This document shows positions 7,101-13,391 of a DNA stretch of 13,396 bases, piece by piece (positions within the stretch are counted from its first letter, which is position 1; the number at the start of each line of letters is the position of its first letter). The DNA comes from an uncultured Mollicutes bacterium (lineage in GTDB: Bacteria > Bacillota_I > Bacilli_A > RF39 > UBA660). Location of the stretch: positions 1 to 13,396 of the forward strand of contig UQQI01000041.1 of assembly GCA_900543055.1 (NCBI GenBank). Direction: 5' to 3'. Below the pieces are notes generated by a model. It made no database searches, was not told the DNA's origin, and worked only from the letters and a program-made list of their open reading frames with translations. Position numbers and translations under genes: made by a program.

Positions 7101-7703
7101 ATGCTGAAAAAGCAACAAAAAGAAAAAAATGAATTAGAAAATTTAATTGAGGTAACCAAGAAAAAAGAAAAAGTAAAAAAAGAAAATATTGATAAAAAAT
7201 GGATTGCAACAGTAGTAATAGTTGCCTTCTTGACATCGTTCACATTATCATTTATATCTGAAATGACAATACCAAATTTATCACTATGGTTAGGAATATT
7301 AGTAACATTATTCTTTATATTCCTTGGAATATTCTTTGATATCATAGGTGTATCAGTAACAACAGCTGACGAAGCAGTTTTTCACTCTATGAGTTCAAGA
7401 AAAGTAAAAGGAGCAAACATTGCAGTTAAATTCAAAAAAAATGCTGATAAAGTTTCAAGTTTTTGTTGCGATGTTATAGGTGACGTATGTGGTATCATAT
7501 CAGGTGCTGCCGGAACAACAATTGCTGCAATATTAGTAACTCAATTTAAATTTAATACATTATTCACATCAATTACAGTAGCTGCTATAATAGCAGCAAT
7601 TACAATAGGTGGAAAAGCAATAGGAAAAAGCTTTGCAATTAATAAAAGTAACATTGTACTCTATGAATTTGCTAAATTTATATCAAATTTTTACAAAAAA
7701 TAA
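7101..7703 (+). CDS. oapA: OLE-associated membrane protein OapA
   Basis: A 200-residue protein with four membrane segments (about 34-53, 61-82, 128-146, 155-171). Family signatures: 'FFDIIGVSVTTADEAVFHSM' after the second helix (Asp80, Asp90, Glu91), then 'SSFCCDVIGDVCGIISG' with the DxxxD pair Asp124/Asp128 entering the third helix, and 'TIGGKAIGKSFAI' after the fourth. OapA binds OLE RNA directly and holds it at the cytoplasmic membrane. Database entries sometimes describe the family as CorB-like Mg/Co transporters, but transport has not been demonstrated by anything visible here. Residues 1-31 are a Lys/Glu-rich cytoplasmic tail that I believe is longer than in Bacillus homologues. The start at 7101 is set by AAGGAG (7084-7089). 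The gene lies 23 bp after the RNA's terminator. Confidence 0.88.
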   Translation: MLKKQQKEKNELENLIEVTKKKEKVKKENIDKKWIATVVIVAFLTSFTLSFISEMTIPNLSLWLGILVTLFFIFLGIFFDIIGVSVTTADEAVFHSMSSRKVKGANIAVKFKKNADKVSSFCCDVIGDVCGIISGAAGTTIAAILVTQFKFNTLFTSITVAAIIAAITIGGKAIGKSFAINKSNIVLYEFAKFISNFYKK

Positions 7704-7719
7704 AAATACATGGTATAAT
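7691..7719 (+). promoter_or_regulatory. Probable extended -10 promoter of the kinase-like gene
   Basis: TGGTATAAT (7711-7719) is a perfect -10 with the TGn extension. The -35 17 bp upstream (TTACAA, 7691-7696) is poor, as is usual for extended -10 promoters. It overlaps the oapA stop region, so the next gene can be expressed independently. Confidence 0.6.
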
Positions 7720-7739
7720 ATAGCCAATATGGAGGCTTT

Positions 7740-8408
7740 ATGGGTTATAGGTTAGAAAACAAAGATATAAATCTTAATGAAAAGAAATTTACAAAAATTG
7801 CTCAAGGAAAAACAGGAAATGTTTTTAAATGTAATGGTTATGCAATAAAAGTATTTAATAATTATGCAGAAGATATAATTGATTTAGAAACAGCAAAATA
7901 TTTAACAGGGATAAGAACAAATAGAATAATATTACCAAATAAATTATTATTCTATAACAATGGTTTTAAAGGTTATTCTATGAAACTGGTAAAAAAAGAT
8001 CCAAGACAAAAGAAAATTATTAATTGTCCAACAGATGAATTAATAAGAAATGTAGAAATAATAGAAGAAGACATTAAAACATTAAGTGACAAAAAAGTTT
8101 TATTAAATGGAATTAATCCAGAAAATACAACATTCAATGGAAAACTATATTTAACAGATCCAAGTAAATATAGGATATTAGACATTGGAAGTACCGAAGA
8201 ACTTGAAAAACTAAATAACTATCAGTTTTATATTTTACTAACTAATTTAATTATAAAAGAATTAAATAAATCTCATATATCTGCATCAACTATACAAAGA
8301 ATGAAAGAATTGTTAAGCCTAAAGGATGATTCTATATACTATAGTGATTATTTAGGAGAAATTTTAGAAGATAATAGTTCAATTAAAACACTAATTAAAA
8401 AAATATAA
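7740..8408 (+). CDS. Small protein-kinase-fold protein, probable pseudokinase
   Basis: A 222-residue soluble protein with the outline of a minimal kinase fold. A glycine-rich loop 'QGKTGNVFK' (22-30) is followed by 'YAIKVF' with the ATP-anchoring Lys37. The catalytic-loop equivalent is 'LLNGINPEN' (121-129), where HxDLKPxN would be expected; the Pro-Glu-Asn end aligns, but the catalytic Asp is replaced by Gly124. A metal-binding Asp140 in 'LTDPSKY' replaces DFG. ATP binding may persist while phosphotransfer should be weak or absent. The C-terminal 70 residues are helical. It has no membrane segment. GGAGG (7731-7735) is only 4 nt from the ATG, a tight spacing. The gene has its own promoter and terminator, 36 bp after oapA. 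It could be a regulatory partner of a membrane system; a true kinase target is not inferable. Confidence 0.65.
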   Translation: MGYRLENKDINLNEKKFTKIAQGKTGNVFKCNGYAIKVFNNYAEDIIDLETAKYLTGIRTNRIILPNKLLFYNNGFKGYSMKLVKKDPRQKKIINCPTDELIRNVEIIEEDIKTLSDKKVLLNGINPENTTFNGKLYLTDPSKYRILDIGSTEELEKLNNYQFYILLTNLIIKELNKSHISASTIQRMKELLSLKDDSIYYSDYLGEILEDNSSIKTLIKKI

Positions 8409-8414
8409 AAAGAT

Positions 8415-8440
8415 GACAAGAGATATAACCTTGTCTTTTT
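8415..8440 (+). terminator. Terminator of the kinase-like gene
   Basis: GACAAG (8415-8420) pairs with CTTGTC (8430-8435) around a 9-nt loop, followed by five T. It starts 6 nt after the stop codon. Confidence 0.75.
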
Positions 8441-8453
8441 CTTTGGATTATAG

Positions 8454-8464
8454 TAAAATATAAT
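8454..8464 (+). promoter_or_regulatory. Probable -10 region of the ABC-F gene
   Basis: Two overlapping -10 candidates: TAAAAT (8454-8459), with TTGTCT (8431-8436) 17 bp upstream inside the preceding terminator stem, and TATAAT (8459-8464), with no usable -35. Either would start transcription just before the GAGGTGG Shine-Dalgarno at 8472-8478. Confidence 0.4.
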
Positions 8465-8482
8465 AAGTTTTGAGGTGGTAAA

Positions 8483-10072
8483 ATGATACAAGTATCAAAT
8501 GTAAGTTTAAAGTTTGGAAAAAGAACTTTATTTGAAGATGTAAATATTAAATTTACTAATGGAAATTGTTATGGATTAATAGGAGCAAATGGAAGTGGAA
8601 AATCTACTTTCTTAAAATTACTAAGTGGTGAATTAGAAACGACTACTGGTGAAATAACAATTACAAAAGGAGAAAGACTTTCTTTCTTAAAGCAAGACCA
8701 TTATCAATATGATGATAAAAGAGTTATTGATGTTGTTATAATGGGAAATTCTAAGTTATATGAAATTATGGAAGAAAAAGACAAGATGTATAATCAAACA
8801 GAGTTTACTGAAGAAGATGGTATGAAACTTGCTAATTTAGAAGCAGAATTCATGGATTTAGATGGTTGGAATGCTGAACCAGATGCTGCACAATTATTAA
8901 ATAATTTAGGTGTAAGTGAAGAATATCATTATATGACAATGAAAGAGTTTCCAGTAAAAGAAAGAGTTAAAATTTTACTTGCACAAGCTTTATTTGGAAA
9001 TCCAGACATCTTATTATTAGATGAACCAACAAACAGTTTAGACATTGAAGCAATTAAATGGTTAGAAGAATTTTTAATTAACTTTAATAATACAGTAATT
9101 ATTGTCTCTCATGATAGACATTTCTTAAACAAAGTATGTACACATATATGTGATATAGATTATTCAAAGATTAAATTATATATTGGTAACTATGATTTCT
9201 GGTATGAATCAAGTGAATTATTACAAAGGCAAATGAGAGAGTCTAATAAGAAAAAAGAAGAGAAAATAAAAGAATTACAATCATTTATTGCAAGATTTAG
9301 TGCAAATGCATCAAAGTCAAAACAAGCAACTTCTCGTAAAAAAATGCTAGATAAAATTCAATTAGATGAAATTGTTCCATCTAGTAGAAAATATCCATAT
9401 ATTGATTTCAAAATTGAAAAACCAGCAGGAAAAGAAATATTAAAAGTAGAAAACTTAACAAAAGAAGTAGATGGTAAAAAAATATTAGATAAAGTATCAT
9501 TTACAGTATTAAAAGGAGATAAGATATGCTTTATCGCTGAAGATGATATGGTAAAAACAACATTATTTAATATTTTAATGGGAAAAGAAAAGTATGATAA
9601 AGGTACAATTGAATGGGGAAAAACTATAAATCCAGGGTATTTACCTCAAGATAATAATGAATTCTTTAATACAGATAAAAATATCATGGAATGGATTGGA
9701 CAATTTTATGATATAAAAGATGAAACGATATTAAGAGGATTCTTAGGTAGAATGTTATTTTCTGGAGAAGATGTATTCAAGAAAGTAAATGTTTTATCAG
9801 GTGGAGAAAAAGCACGTTGCATGTTATCTAAAATGATGTTAGAAGAACCAAACTTTTTAATATTAGATGAACCAACAAACCATTTAGACCTTGAAAGTAT
9901 AACATCATTAAATAAAGGTATGGTAAACTTTAAAGGAGAACTATTCTTTACATCACGTGACTATGAATTAAATAGCACAGTTGCTAATAGAATAATTGAA
10001 ATTAAGTCAGACGGAACAATAATAGATAGAACTATTCCATATGAAGAATATATAAGTAATAAAGAAAATTAA
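8483..10072 (+). CDS. ABC-F family ATPase, YbiT/YkpA type
   Basis: A 529-residue soluble protein with two ABC domains in one chain and no membrane part, the form of ABC-F proteins that bind the ribosomal E site. Domain 1: Walker A GANGSGKST (34-42), Walker B ILLLDEPTN (176-184), H-loop His210. Its signature is not LSGGE but 'EFPVKERVK' (155-163), a degeneration recalling E. coli YbiT. The interdomain tether (about 243-300) includes the conserved 'FIARFSANASKSKQATSRKK'. Domain 2: Walker A is degenerate, 'AEDDMVKTT' (352-360), keeping Lys-Thr; signature LSGGEK (438-443) is intact; Walker B is ILDEPTNHLD (460-469); the H-loop position is Arg492 in 'TSRDYEL' rather than His. The family acts on stalled or initiating ribosomes; antibiotic resistance is a less likely role because the tether is housekeeping-like. 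The start has GAGGTGG 4 nt upstream of ATG. Confidence 0.9.
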   Translation: MIQVSNVSLKFGKRTLFEDVNIKFTNGNCYGLIGANGSGKSTFLKLLSGELETTTGEITITKGERLSFLKQDHYQYDDKRVIDVVIMGNSKLYEIMEEKDKMYNQTEFTEEDGMKLANLEAEFMDLDGWNAEPDAAQLLNNLGVSEEYHYMTMKEFPVKERVKILLAQALFGNPDILLLDEPTNSLDIEAIKWLEEFLINFNNTVIIVSHDRHFLNKVCTHICDIDYSKIKLYIGNYDFWYESSELLQRQMRESNKKKEEKIKELQSFIARFSANASKSKQATSRKKMLDKIQLDEIVPSSRKYPYIDFKIEKPAGKEILKVENLTKEVDGKKILDKVSFTVLKGDKICFIAEDDMVKTTLFNILMGKEKYDKGTIEWGKTINPGYLPQDNNEFFNTDKNIMEWIGQFYDIKDETILRGFLGRMLFSGEDVFKKVNVLSGGEKARCMLSKMMLEEPNFLILDEPTNHLDLESITSLNKGMVNFKGELFFTSRDYELNSTVANRIIEIKSDGTIIDRTIPYEEYISNKEN

Positions 10073-10101
10073 TTGACGTATTAAAATATATTTAGTATAG
10101 T
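10073..10101 (+). promoter_or_regulatory. Promoter of the lipoprotein-PH domain operon
   Basis: TTGACG (10073-10078), a 17-bp spacer, then TATAGT (10096-10101). It begins immediately after the ABC-F stop codon and gives a leader of about 16 nt, which excludes the upstream TTG at 10106 as a start. Confidence 0.75.
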
Positions 10102-10123
10102 TTAATTGAAAAGAGGTAATAAT

Positions 10124-10660
10124 ATGGAAAAGAAAAAAGTATTTATAATTATTGGTGTTATTTTAGCAGTAATTTTATTAATTGCTTGTTCAACAATCGG
10201 AGAAAAAACAGGTACATCAAATGATTTAAATAATACATCAAATGATGCTTCAACAATAGTTGCAAATGCTCAAAAAGAAAGCAATGCAGTAAAAGATAGT
10301 GAAAAGAAAGATTTTACTCAAATTGATGTAGACAAATATCTAGATTATTATAAAGGTGAAGAAAACACTTTAATATTAATAGCTAGACCTACATGTCACT
10401 ATTGTCAAATAGCAGAACCAATTATTCAAAATATTGCATATAAATATGATATAAATATTAATTACTTAAATACTGATGAATTTAAAGATGATGATCAAGA
10501 AAAATTAGTTAACTCAGATGATACATTTACAAATGGTTTTGGTACACCATTATTATTAGTAGTATCAAATAATAAAATAGTTGATTCAGTAGATGGATTA
10601 ACTGATAATGCACATTATACAGAATTCTTTAAAAAATATGGATATATAAAAGAGAATTAA
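10124..10660 (+). CDS. Thioredoxin-like lipoprotein
   Basis: The frame is open from a TTG at 10106, but I place the start at ATG 10124, because AGAGGT (10112-10117) sits 6 nt upstream of it and the TTG would lie at the predicted transcription start. The product has 178 residues. A hydrophobic signal (6-20) ends in the lipobox LIAC, with Cys22 as the lipidation site. Residues 23-65 are a Ser/Asn/Asp-rich linker, and about 66-178 form a thioredoxin fold. The redox motif CHYC (91-94) follows 'LILIARPT', and the cis-Pro is Pro142 in 'GTPLL'. It should sit on the outer face of the membrane, acting on disulfides of exported proteins. Similar Firmicute proteins are sometimes called bacteriocin-transport accessory proteins. 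The PH-domain gene follows after 12 nt. Confidence 0.85.
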   Translation: MEKKKVFIIIGVILAVILLIACSTIGEKTGTSNDLNNTSNDASTIVANAQKESNAVKDSEKKDFTQIDVDKYLDYYKGEENTLILIARPTCHYCQIAEPIIQNIAYKYDININYLNTDEFKDDDQEKLVNSDDTFTNGFGTPLLLVVSNNKIVDSVDGLTDNAHYTEFFKKYGYIKEN

Positions 10661-10672
10661 AGGTGGGATAAT

Positions 10673-11125
10673 ATGGCAAAGAGCGTTTATAAAAAAGTAT
10701 TAGCATTTAAAAATAGACATCCAGGTACAATTGCATGGAGACTTGAAAAACATTCAGCAATCATTGAAAAACATTTAAATCCAGGAGAAGAAGTAATATA
10801 TGCTTTTGCAGCTCAAAAAAATGATAATCCATTTAATATAATCACAACAGCAGTAGTCGCTTTAACAAATAGAAGATTATTAATTGCGAGTAAGAGAGTA
10901 GTATTTGGATACTTCTTAAGTTCAATAACACCTGATATGTTTAATGATCTAAAAATATCAAGTGGAATTATTTGGGGAAATGTTTATATTGACACTATAA
11001 AAGAATTTGTCACATTATCAAACATTAGTAAATCAGCATTAACTGAAATAGAAACTCAAATTTCAAGTTATATGATGGAAGAAAAGAAAAAATATAGACT
11101 TAGAGAAGAGACAAAAGAGGACTAG
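10673..11125 (+). CDS. Bacterial PH-domain protein (YokE-like)
   Basis: A 150-residue protein without a signal or membrane helix. Residues 37-125 match the small PH-like domain family seen in Bacilli (YokE-type): 'NPGEEVIYAFAAQKN' leads to 'AVVALTNRRLLIASKRVVFGYF', then 'SITPDMFNDLKISSGIIWG' and 'IDTIKEFVTLSNI'. The family folds as a PH beta-barrel; its ligand is not established. The tail (126-150) is a charged helix (EEKKKYRLREETKED). ATG at 10673 is preceded by AGGTGGG (10661-10667). The gap from the lipoprotein gene is 12 nt, so they form a two-gene operon ended by a terminator that begins inside this coding sequence. The link between a surface thiol protein and this cytoplasmic protein is unexplained. 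Confidence 0.8.
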   Translation: MAKSVYKKVLAFKNRHPGTIAWRLEKHSAIIEKHLNPGEEVIYAFAAQKNDNPFNIITTAVVALTNRRLLIASKRVVFGYFLSSITPDMFNDLKISSGIIWGNVYIDTIKEFVTLSNISKSALTEIETQISSYMMEEKKKYRLREETKED

Positions 11126-11146
11126 AATAAAGTCTTCTTTTGTTTT
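11111..11146 (+). terminator. Terminator overlapping the end of the PH-domain gene
   Basis: A 13-bp stem (11111-11123 with 11131-11143, one G-U pair) with a 7-nt loop, followed by T residues. The stop codon TAG (11123-11125) lies at the stem-loop junction, so the last five codons are part of the hairpin. Confidence 0.8.
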
Positions 11147-11167
11147 ATAATTTTATTAGGTGATAAT

Positions 11168-12358
11168 ATGAAGAAAAAAATAAAATTATTAATCTTACTA
11201 ATATTAGTCATCTTAATCATATCTTTAATAAGATTTATAATAAAAAAAGAACATGATATAAACTATGAAACATCAAAATATGAAATACATGAAACATATA
11301 AATATAAAAATAAGATACATACATATACTTTAAAAATAAAAAATAAAGATAATACATATTCATATGTATTAAATAATAATATTCATAAAAAAAAGCAAAT
11401 TTTGAAAGAAATAAAAACTTATAGAAAAGATAATATAACTTGTATTATTCCAATCTATAAAACTAAAAAAATAGAAAATAATATATATTGTACAAAAGAT
11501 AATATTCAAGTATCAAATTATTATTTAAAAGATAATGATAATTATAAAAAAATACTAAAGCAAGTAAAAAAATATAACATAAGTAGTTTAAATAGTAGTG
11601 ATACAAAAAAAGAGTATAAAAAACTTACAATTTTTAATAAAAATATTAGTAATGATGAAGTATATACAATATGGGATTATAGAGGAATATATATATTAAA
11701 AAACAATAGTTATAGCTATCAAAAAATATTAAATGCAGATTTATATGATAATATAATGTCAACTATTGTAGATAAATATTATGTACTATTTGAAAATACG
11801 TCAGTAAATGGAATAGAAAAAGTTTATTATTATGATTTAGAAAAAGAAAAACTAAAAGAATTTAATTTAAATGAAGTAATATCAAAAGACTCTTATATAA
11901 ATGGTACATATAAAAGTTATATATATTTGACAGATAGAAAAGAAAAAAAACAATATAAATTAAATATAAAAACAAAAAAAATAGAACAAGTTAATAATGG
12001 TGATGTCAACTATTTACACTATAAAAATGATAACTTTCAAAAAATGAATAAAACAGAATTTTTTAAAGAAGATATGTTATTTAAAAATTATAAAGATAAT
12101 AAAAAATATGAAGATAGTAAATATTATTATTACTATGAAAATAATAAGTTTTATAGACAAATAAAAAAAGAAAACAAAGTACTATTATTTGAATTAAAAG
12201 ATGTAGATGAATGGATGGTAGTAGGGGATAATATAATATTAATAAGTGATGGAATAGTTTATAATTATAGTGATAATACAGGATTAAGAATGATATTAGA
12301 AAGTAATGAATTAAAATATAATTACAAAAACATTTATAATTATTGGAAGAAAGATTAA
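11168..12358 (+). CDS. Single-TM exported protein of unknown function
   Basis: A 396-residue protein. KKKIK at the N terminus precedes a Leu/Ile-rich membrane segment (about 6-25), with no lipobox or clear cleavage site, so it is probably an anchored surface protein with its bulk outside. The remainder is dominated by Lys, Asn, Tyr, Asp and Ile, with alternating short beta-like stretches such as 'VYTIWDYRGIYILKNNSYSY' and 'YYVLFENTSVNGIEKVYYY'. That alternation hints at a beta-propeller or repeat-blade fold (DUF5050-like), but I cannot assign a family. It contains only two Cys (in 'ITCIIP' and 'IYCTK', roughly 17 residues apart), which might form a disulfide. AGGTGAT (11158-11164) is just upstream of the ATG. 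The gene is monocistronic: terminators lie immediately before and after it. Confidence 0.7.
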   Translation: MKKKIKLLILLILVILIISLIRFIIKKEHDINYETSKYEIHETYKYKNKIHTYTLKIKNKDNTYSYVLNNNIHKKKQILKEIKTYRKDNITCIIPIYKTKKIENNIYCTKDNIQVSNYYLKDNDNYKKILKQVKKYNISSLNSSDTKKEYKKLTIFNKNISNDEVYTIWDYRGIYILKNNSYSYQKILNADLYDNIMSTIVDKYYVLFENTSVNGIEKVYYYDLEKEKLKEFNLNEVISKDSYINGTYKSYIYLTDRKEKKQYKLNIKTKKIEQVNNGDVNYLHYKNDNFQKMNKTEFFKEDMLFKNYKDNKKYEDSKYYYYYENNKFYRQIKKENKVLLFELKDVDEWMVVGDNIILISDGIVYNYSDNTGLRMILESNELKYNYKNIYNYWKKD

Positions 12359-12374
12359 TCTTCCAATTTTTTTT
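12342..12374 (+). terminator. Terminator overlapping the 3' end of the 396-aa gene
   Basis: ATTGGAAGA (12342-12350) pairs with TCTTCCAAT (12359-12367), 9 bp, around an 8-nt loop that contains the stop codon TAA (12356-12358). A run of eight T follows (12367-12374). Confidence 0.88.
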
Positions 12375-12396
12375 GCATAAAATAATAATAAATTAG

Positions 12397-12425
12397 TTGA
12401 AATTAAAAAATAGATTTGCTATAAT
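12397..12425 (+). promoter_or_regulatory. Promoter of the tRNA pair
   Basis: TTGAAA (12397-12402), a 17-bp spacer and an extended -10 TGCTATAAT (12417-12425). The predicted start is about 12432, six bases before the mature 5' end of tRNA-Cys. Confidence 0.85.
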
Positions 12426-12437
12426 ATTAATTGCAAT

Positions 12438-12511
12438 GGGGCTTTAGCCAAGTGGTAAGGCGTGGGTCTGCAACACCCTGATCACCGGTTCAAATCCGGT
12501 AGGCCCCTCCA
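12438..12511 (+). tRNA. tRNA-Cys (GCA)
   Basis: A complete cloverleaf of 74 nt with encoded CCA (12509-12511). Acceptor GGGGCTT (12438-12444) pairs with AGGCCCC (12501-12507, one G-U), and the discriminator is T12508, as expected for Cys. The D-stem is GCC/GGC. The anticodon loop CTGCAAC carries GCA (12470-12472). The T-arm is ACCGG-TTCAAAT-CCGGT. The 27-43 position at the base of the anticodon stem is a T-T mismatch. Confidence 0.97.
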
Positions 12512-12519
12512 ATTTATAT

Positions 12520-12594
12520 GCGAACGTGGTTCAATGGTTAGAATACGGCCTTGCCAAGGCTGTGATGGGGGTTCGATTCCCCTCGTTCGCTCCA
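12520..12594 (+). tRNA. tRNA-Gly (GCC)
   Basis: A complete cloverleaf of 75 nt with encoded CCA (12592-12594). Acceptor GCGAACG (12520-12526) pairs with CGTTCGC (12584-12590). The anticodon stem is CGGCC/GGCTG, with loop TTGCCAA carrying GCC (12553-12555). The T-arm contains TTCGATT. It is 8 nt after tRNA-Cys, in the same transcript. Confidence 0.97.
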
Positions 12595-12606
12595 TTGAGG
12601 AATCTG

Positions 12607-12624
12607 CTCGGAACAATTACCGAG
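12607..12624 (+). other. Small hairpin between tRNA-Gly and the terminator
   Basis: CTCGG (12607-12611) pairs with CCGAG (12620-12624) around an 8-nt loop. It has only three T after it, so it is weak as a terminator. It may be a 3'-processing element of the tRNA transcript. Confidence 0.4.
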
Positions 12625-12634
12625 TTTGATATAT

Positions 12635-12661
12635 AAATCTATCGAAAGATAGATTTTTTTG
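12635..12661 (+). terminator. Terminator of the tRNA operon
   Basis: AAATCTATC (12635-12643) pairs with GATAGATTT (12648-12656) around a GAAA tetraloop, and T residues run to 12660. Confidence 0.88.
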
Positions 12662-12675
12662 TGTTTATAAATCAT

Positions 12676-12694
12676 CCATCCAAAGAAAGGATGG
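12676..12694 (+). promoter_or_regulatory. Hairpin covering the ribosome binding site of the winged-helix gene
   Basis: CCATCC (12676-12681) is the exact complement of GGATGG (12689-12694), with a 7-nt loop AAAGAAA. The right arm is part of the AAAGGATGGTGA ribosome-binding region (12686-12697), so folding would hide it from the ribosome. Confidence 0.4.
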
Positions 12695-12698
12695 TGAA

Positions 12699-13016
12699 AT
12701 GATGAAGAGATATTTAATGTATAAGTCTATTATGAAGTATCTAACCGATAAAGATTTATCTTTGAATGCTAAAGGTTTCTTAAGCATGATTCTATTCAAT
12801 GATGAAATAAATGCTTTAGAACTATCAAAGTATTGCTCTGATGATATAGAAACTATTAAAGATACTATGTTGGAACTTCGAATCATGAAATATGTTAAGT
12901 ATGATCCAGAAACAAATATGCTTTTAGCTGGACCAAAACCATATGATGAATGGGACGAAGAAATAATTAAAGACCTACATAGAAAAGCAAAGAATAAAAA
13001 AGATAAAGAAAGATAA
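12699..13016 (+). CDS. Small winged-helix-like DNA-binding protein
   Basis: A 105-residue soluble protein. The first 80 residues resemble the N-terminal winged helix-turn-helix of DnaD-like and phage replication-initiation proteins: 'KDLSLNAKGFLSMILFNDEI' (the 'L..KAKGLLS..L' motif), a second helix 'NALELSKYCSDDIETIKDTM' suited to recognition, and a wing 'LRIMKYVKYDPETNMLL'. The last 25 residues are a basic tail (KDLHRKAKNKKDKER). The start is ATG 12699 (ATG ATG, so 12702 is also possible), with AAAGGA 7 nt upstream. The gene sits directly behind the tRNA terminator, a spot often used by integrating elements, but no integrase or att repeat is visible. The next gene starts 15 nt later, in an operon. 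Confidence 0.6.
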   Translation: MMKRYLMYKSIMKYLTDKDLSLNAKGFLSMILFNDEINALELSKYCSDDIETIKDTMLELRIMKYVKYDPETNMLLAGPKPYDEWDEEIIKDLHRKAKNKKDKER

Positions 13017-13031
13017 GAAAGGAAGATACTT

Positions 13032-13310
13032 TTGTTAAATATTATTAGACAAGAAGTTCCTATTGATGAGGAACTAAAAACAAGAATTAAATTTATTTGT
13101 GATTTTTGTAATACAATCCCAAAATTTATTAATGGTTCTATTCGTAAAATTGATAAAACCAATATTAATTATATAGAGCCAAATAAAATAATCATCAAAG
13201 GTACAACATTTCTAGCTTTTAATCATGGTAGAGATGTTTATGTTGAGAACTTGCAAAAACATATTAATATTAGTGATTTACAAGAGTTTATTAAAAATCT
13301 GTTAGTGTAA
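13032..13310 (+). CDS. Unrecognised 92-residue protein
   Basis: It starts at TTG 13032, chosen because GAAAGGAAG (13017-13025) precedes it by about 7 nt and no ATG fits. The product begins 'MLNIIRQEVPIDEELKTRIK' and contains two Cys in 'FICDFCNTIP' (CDFC, spaced CxxC), a central beta-rich region (NINYIEPNKIIIKGTTFLAF), and a C-terminal helix 'DLQEFIKNLL'. There is no signal or membrane segment. The CxxC is alone, without a second pair, so a zinc ribbon is unlikely. It follows the winged-helix gene by 15 nt and is probably cotranscribed with it. I do not recognise the family. Confidence 0.65.
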   Translation: MLNIIRQEVPIDEELKTRIKFICDFCNTIPKFINGSIRKIDKTNINYIEPNKIIIKGTTFLAFNHGRDVYVENLQKHINISDLQEFIKNLLV

Positions 13311-13382
13311 AGAGTTTTGGGGATTTTTAATAAAAGAGTAAAAATTTGATTAATGTAATTTTAAAAATATTGAAGAACTGGG

Positions 13383-13391
13383 TGATATAAT
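13383..13391 (+). promoter_or_regulatory. Possible extended -10 promoter at the right edge
   Basis: TGATATAAT (13383-13391) repeats exactly the extended -10 found before the metallopeptidase and the OLE RNA. No good -35 is present 17 bp upstream. The gene or RNA it would serve lies beyond the window. Confidence 0.4.

Noticed and set aside
10106..10123. TTG start for the thioredoxin-like lipoprotein
   Set aside because: It coincides with the predicted transcription start and has no Shine-Dalgarno; ATG 10124 has AGAGGT at the right distance and gives a normal lipoprotein signal.
12665..13162. A 165-codon minus-strand ORF opposite the winged-helix and 92-aa genes
   Set aside because: It spans two plus-strand genes with good ribosome binding sites, and its translation is low-complexity Ser/Ile/Phe-rich, as expected for an antisense shadow.
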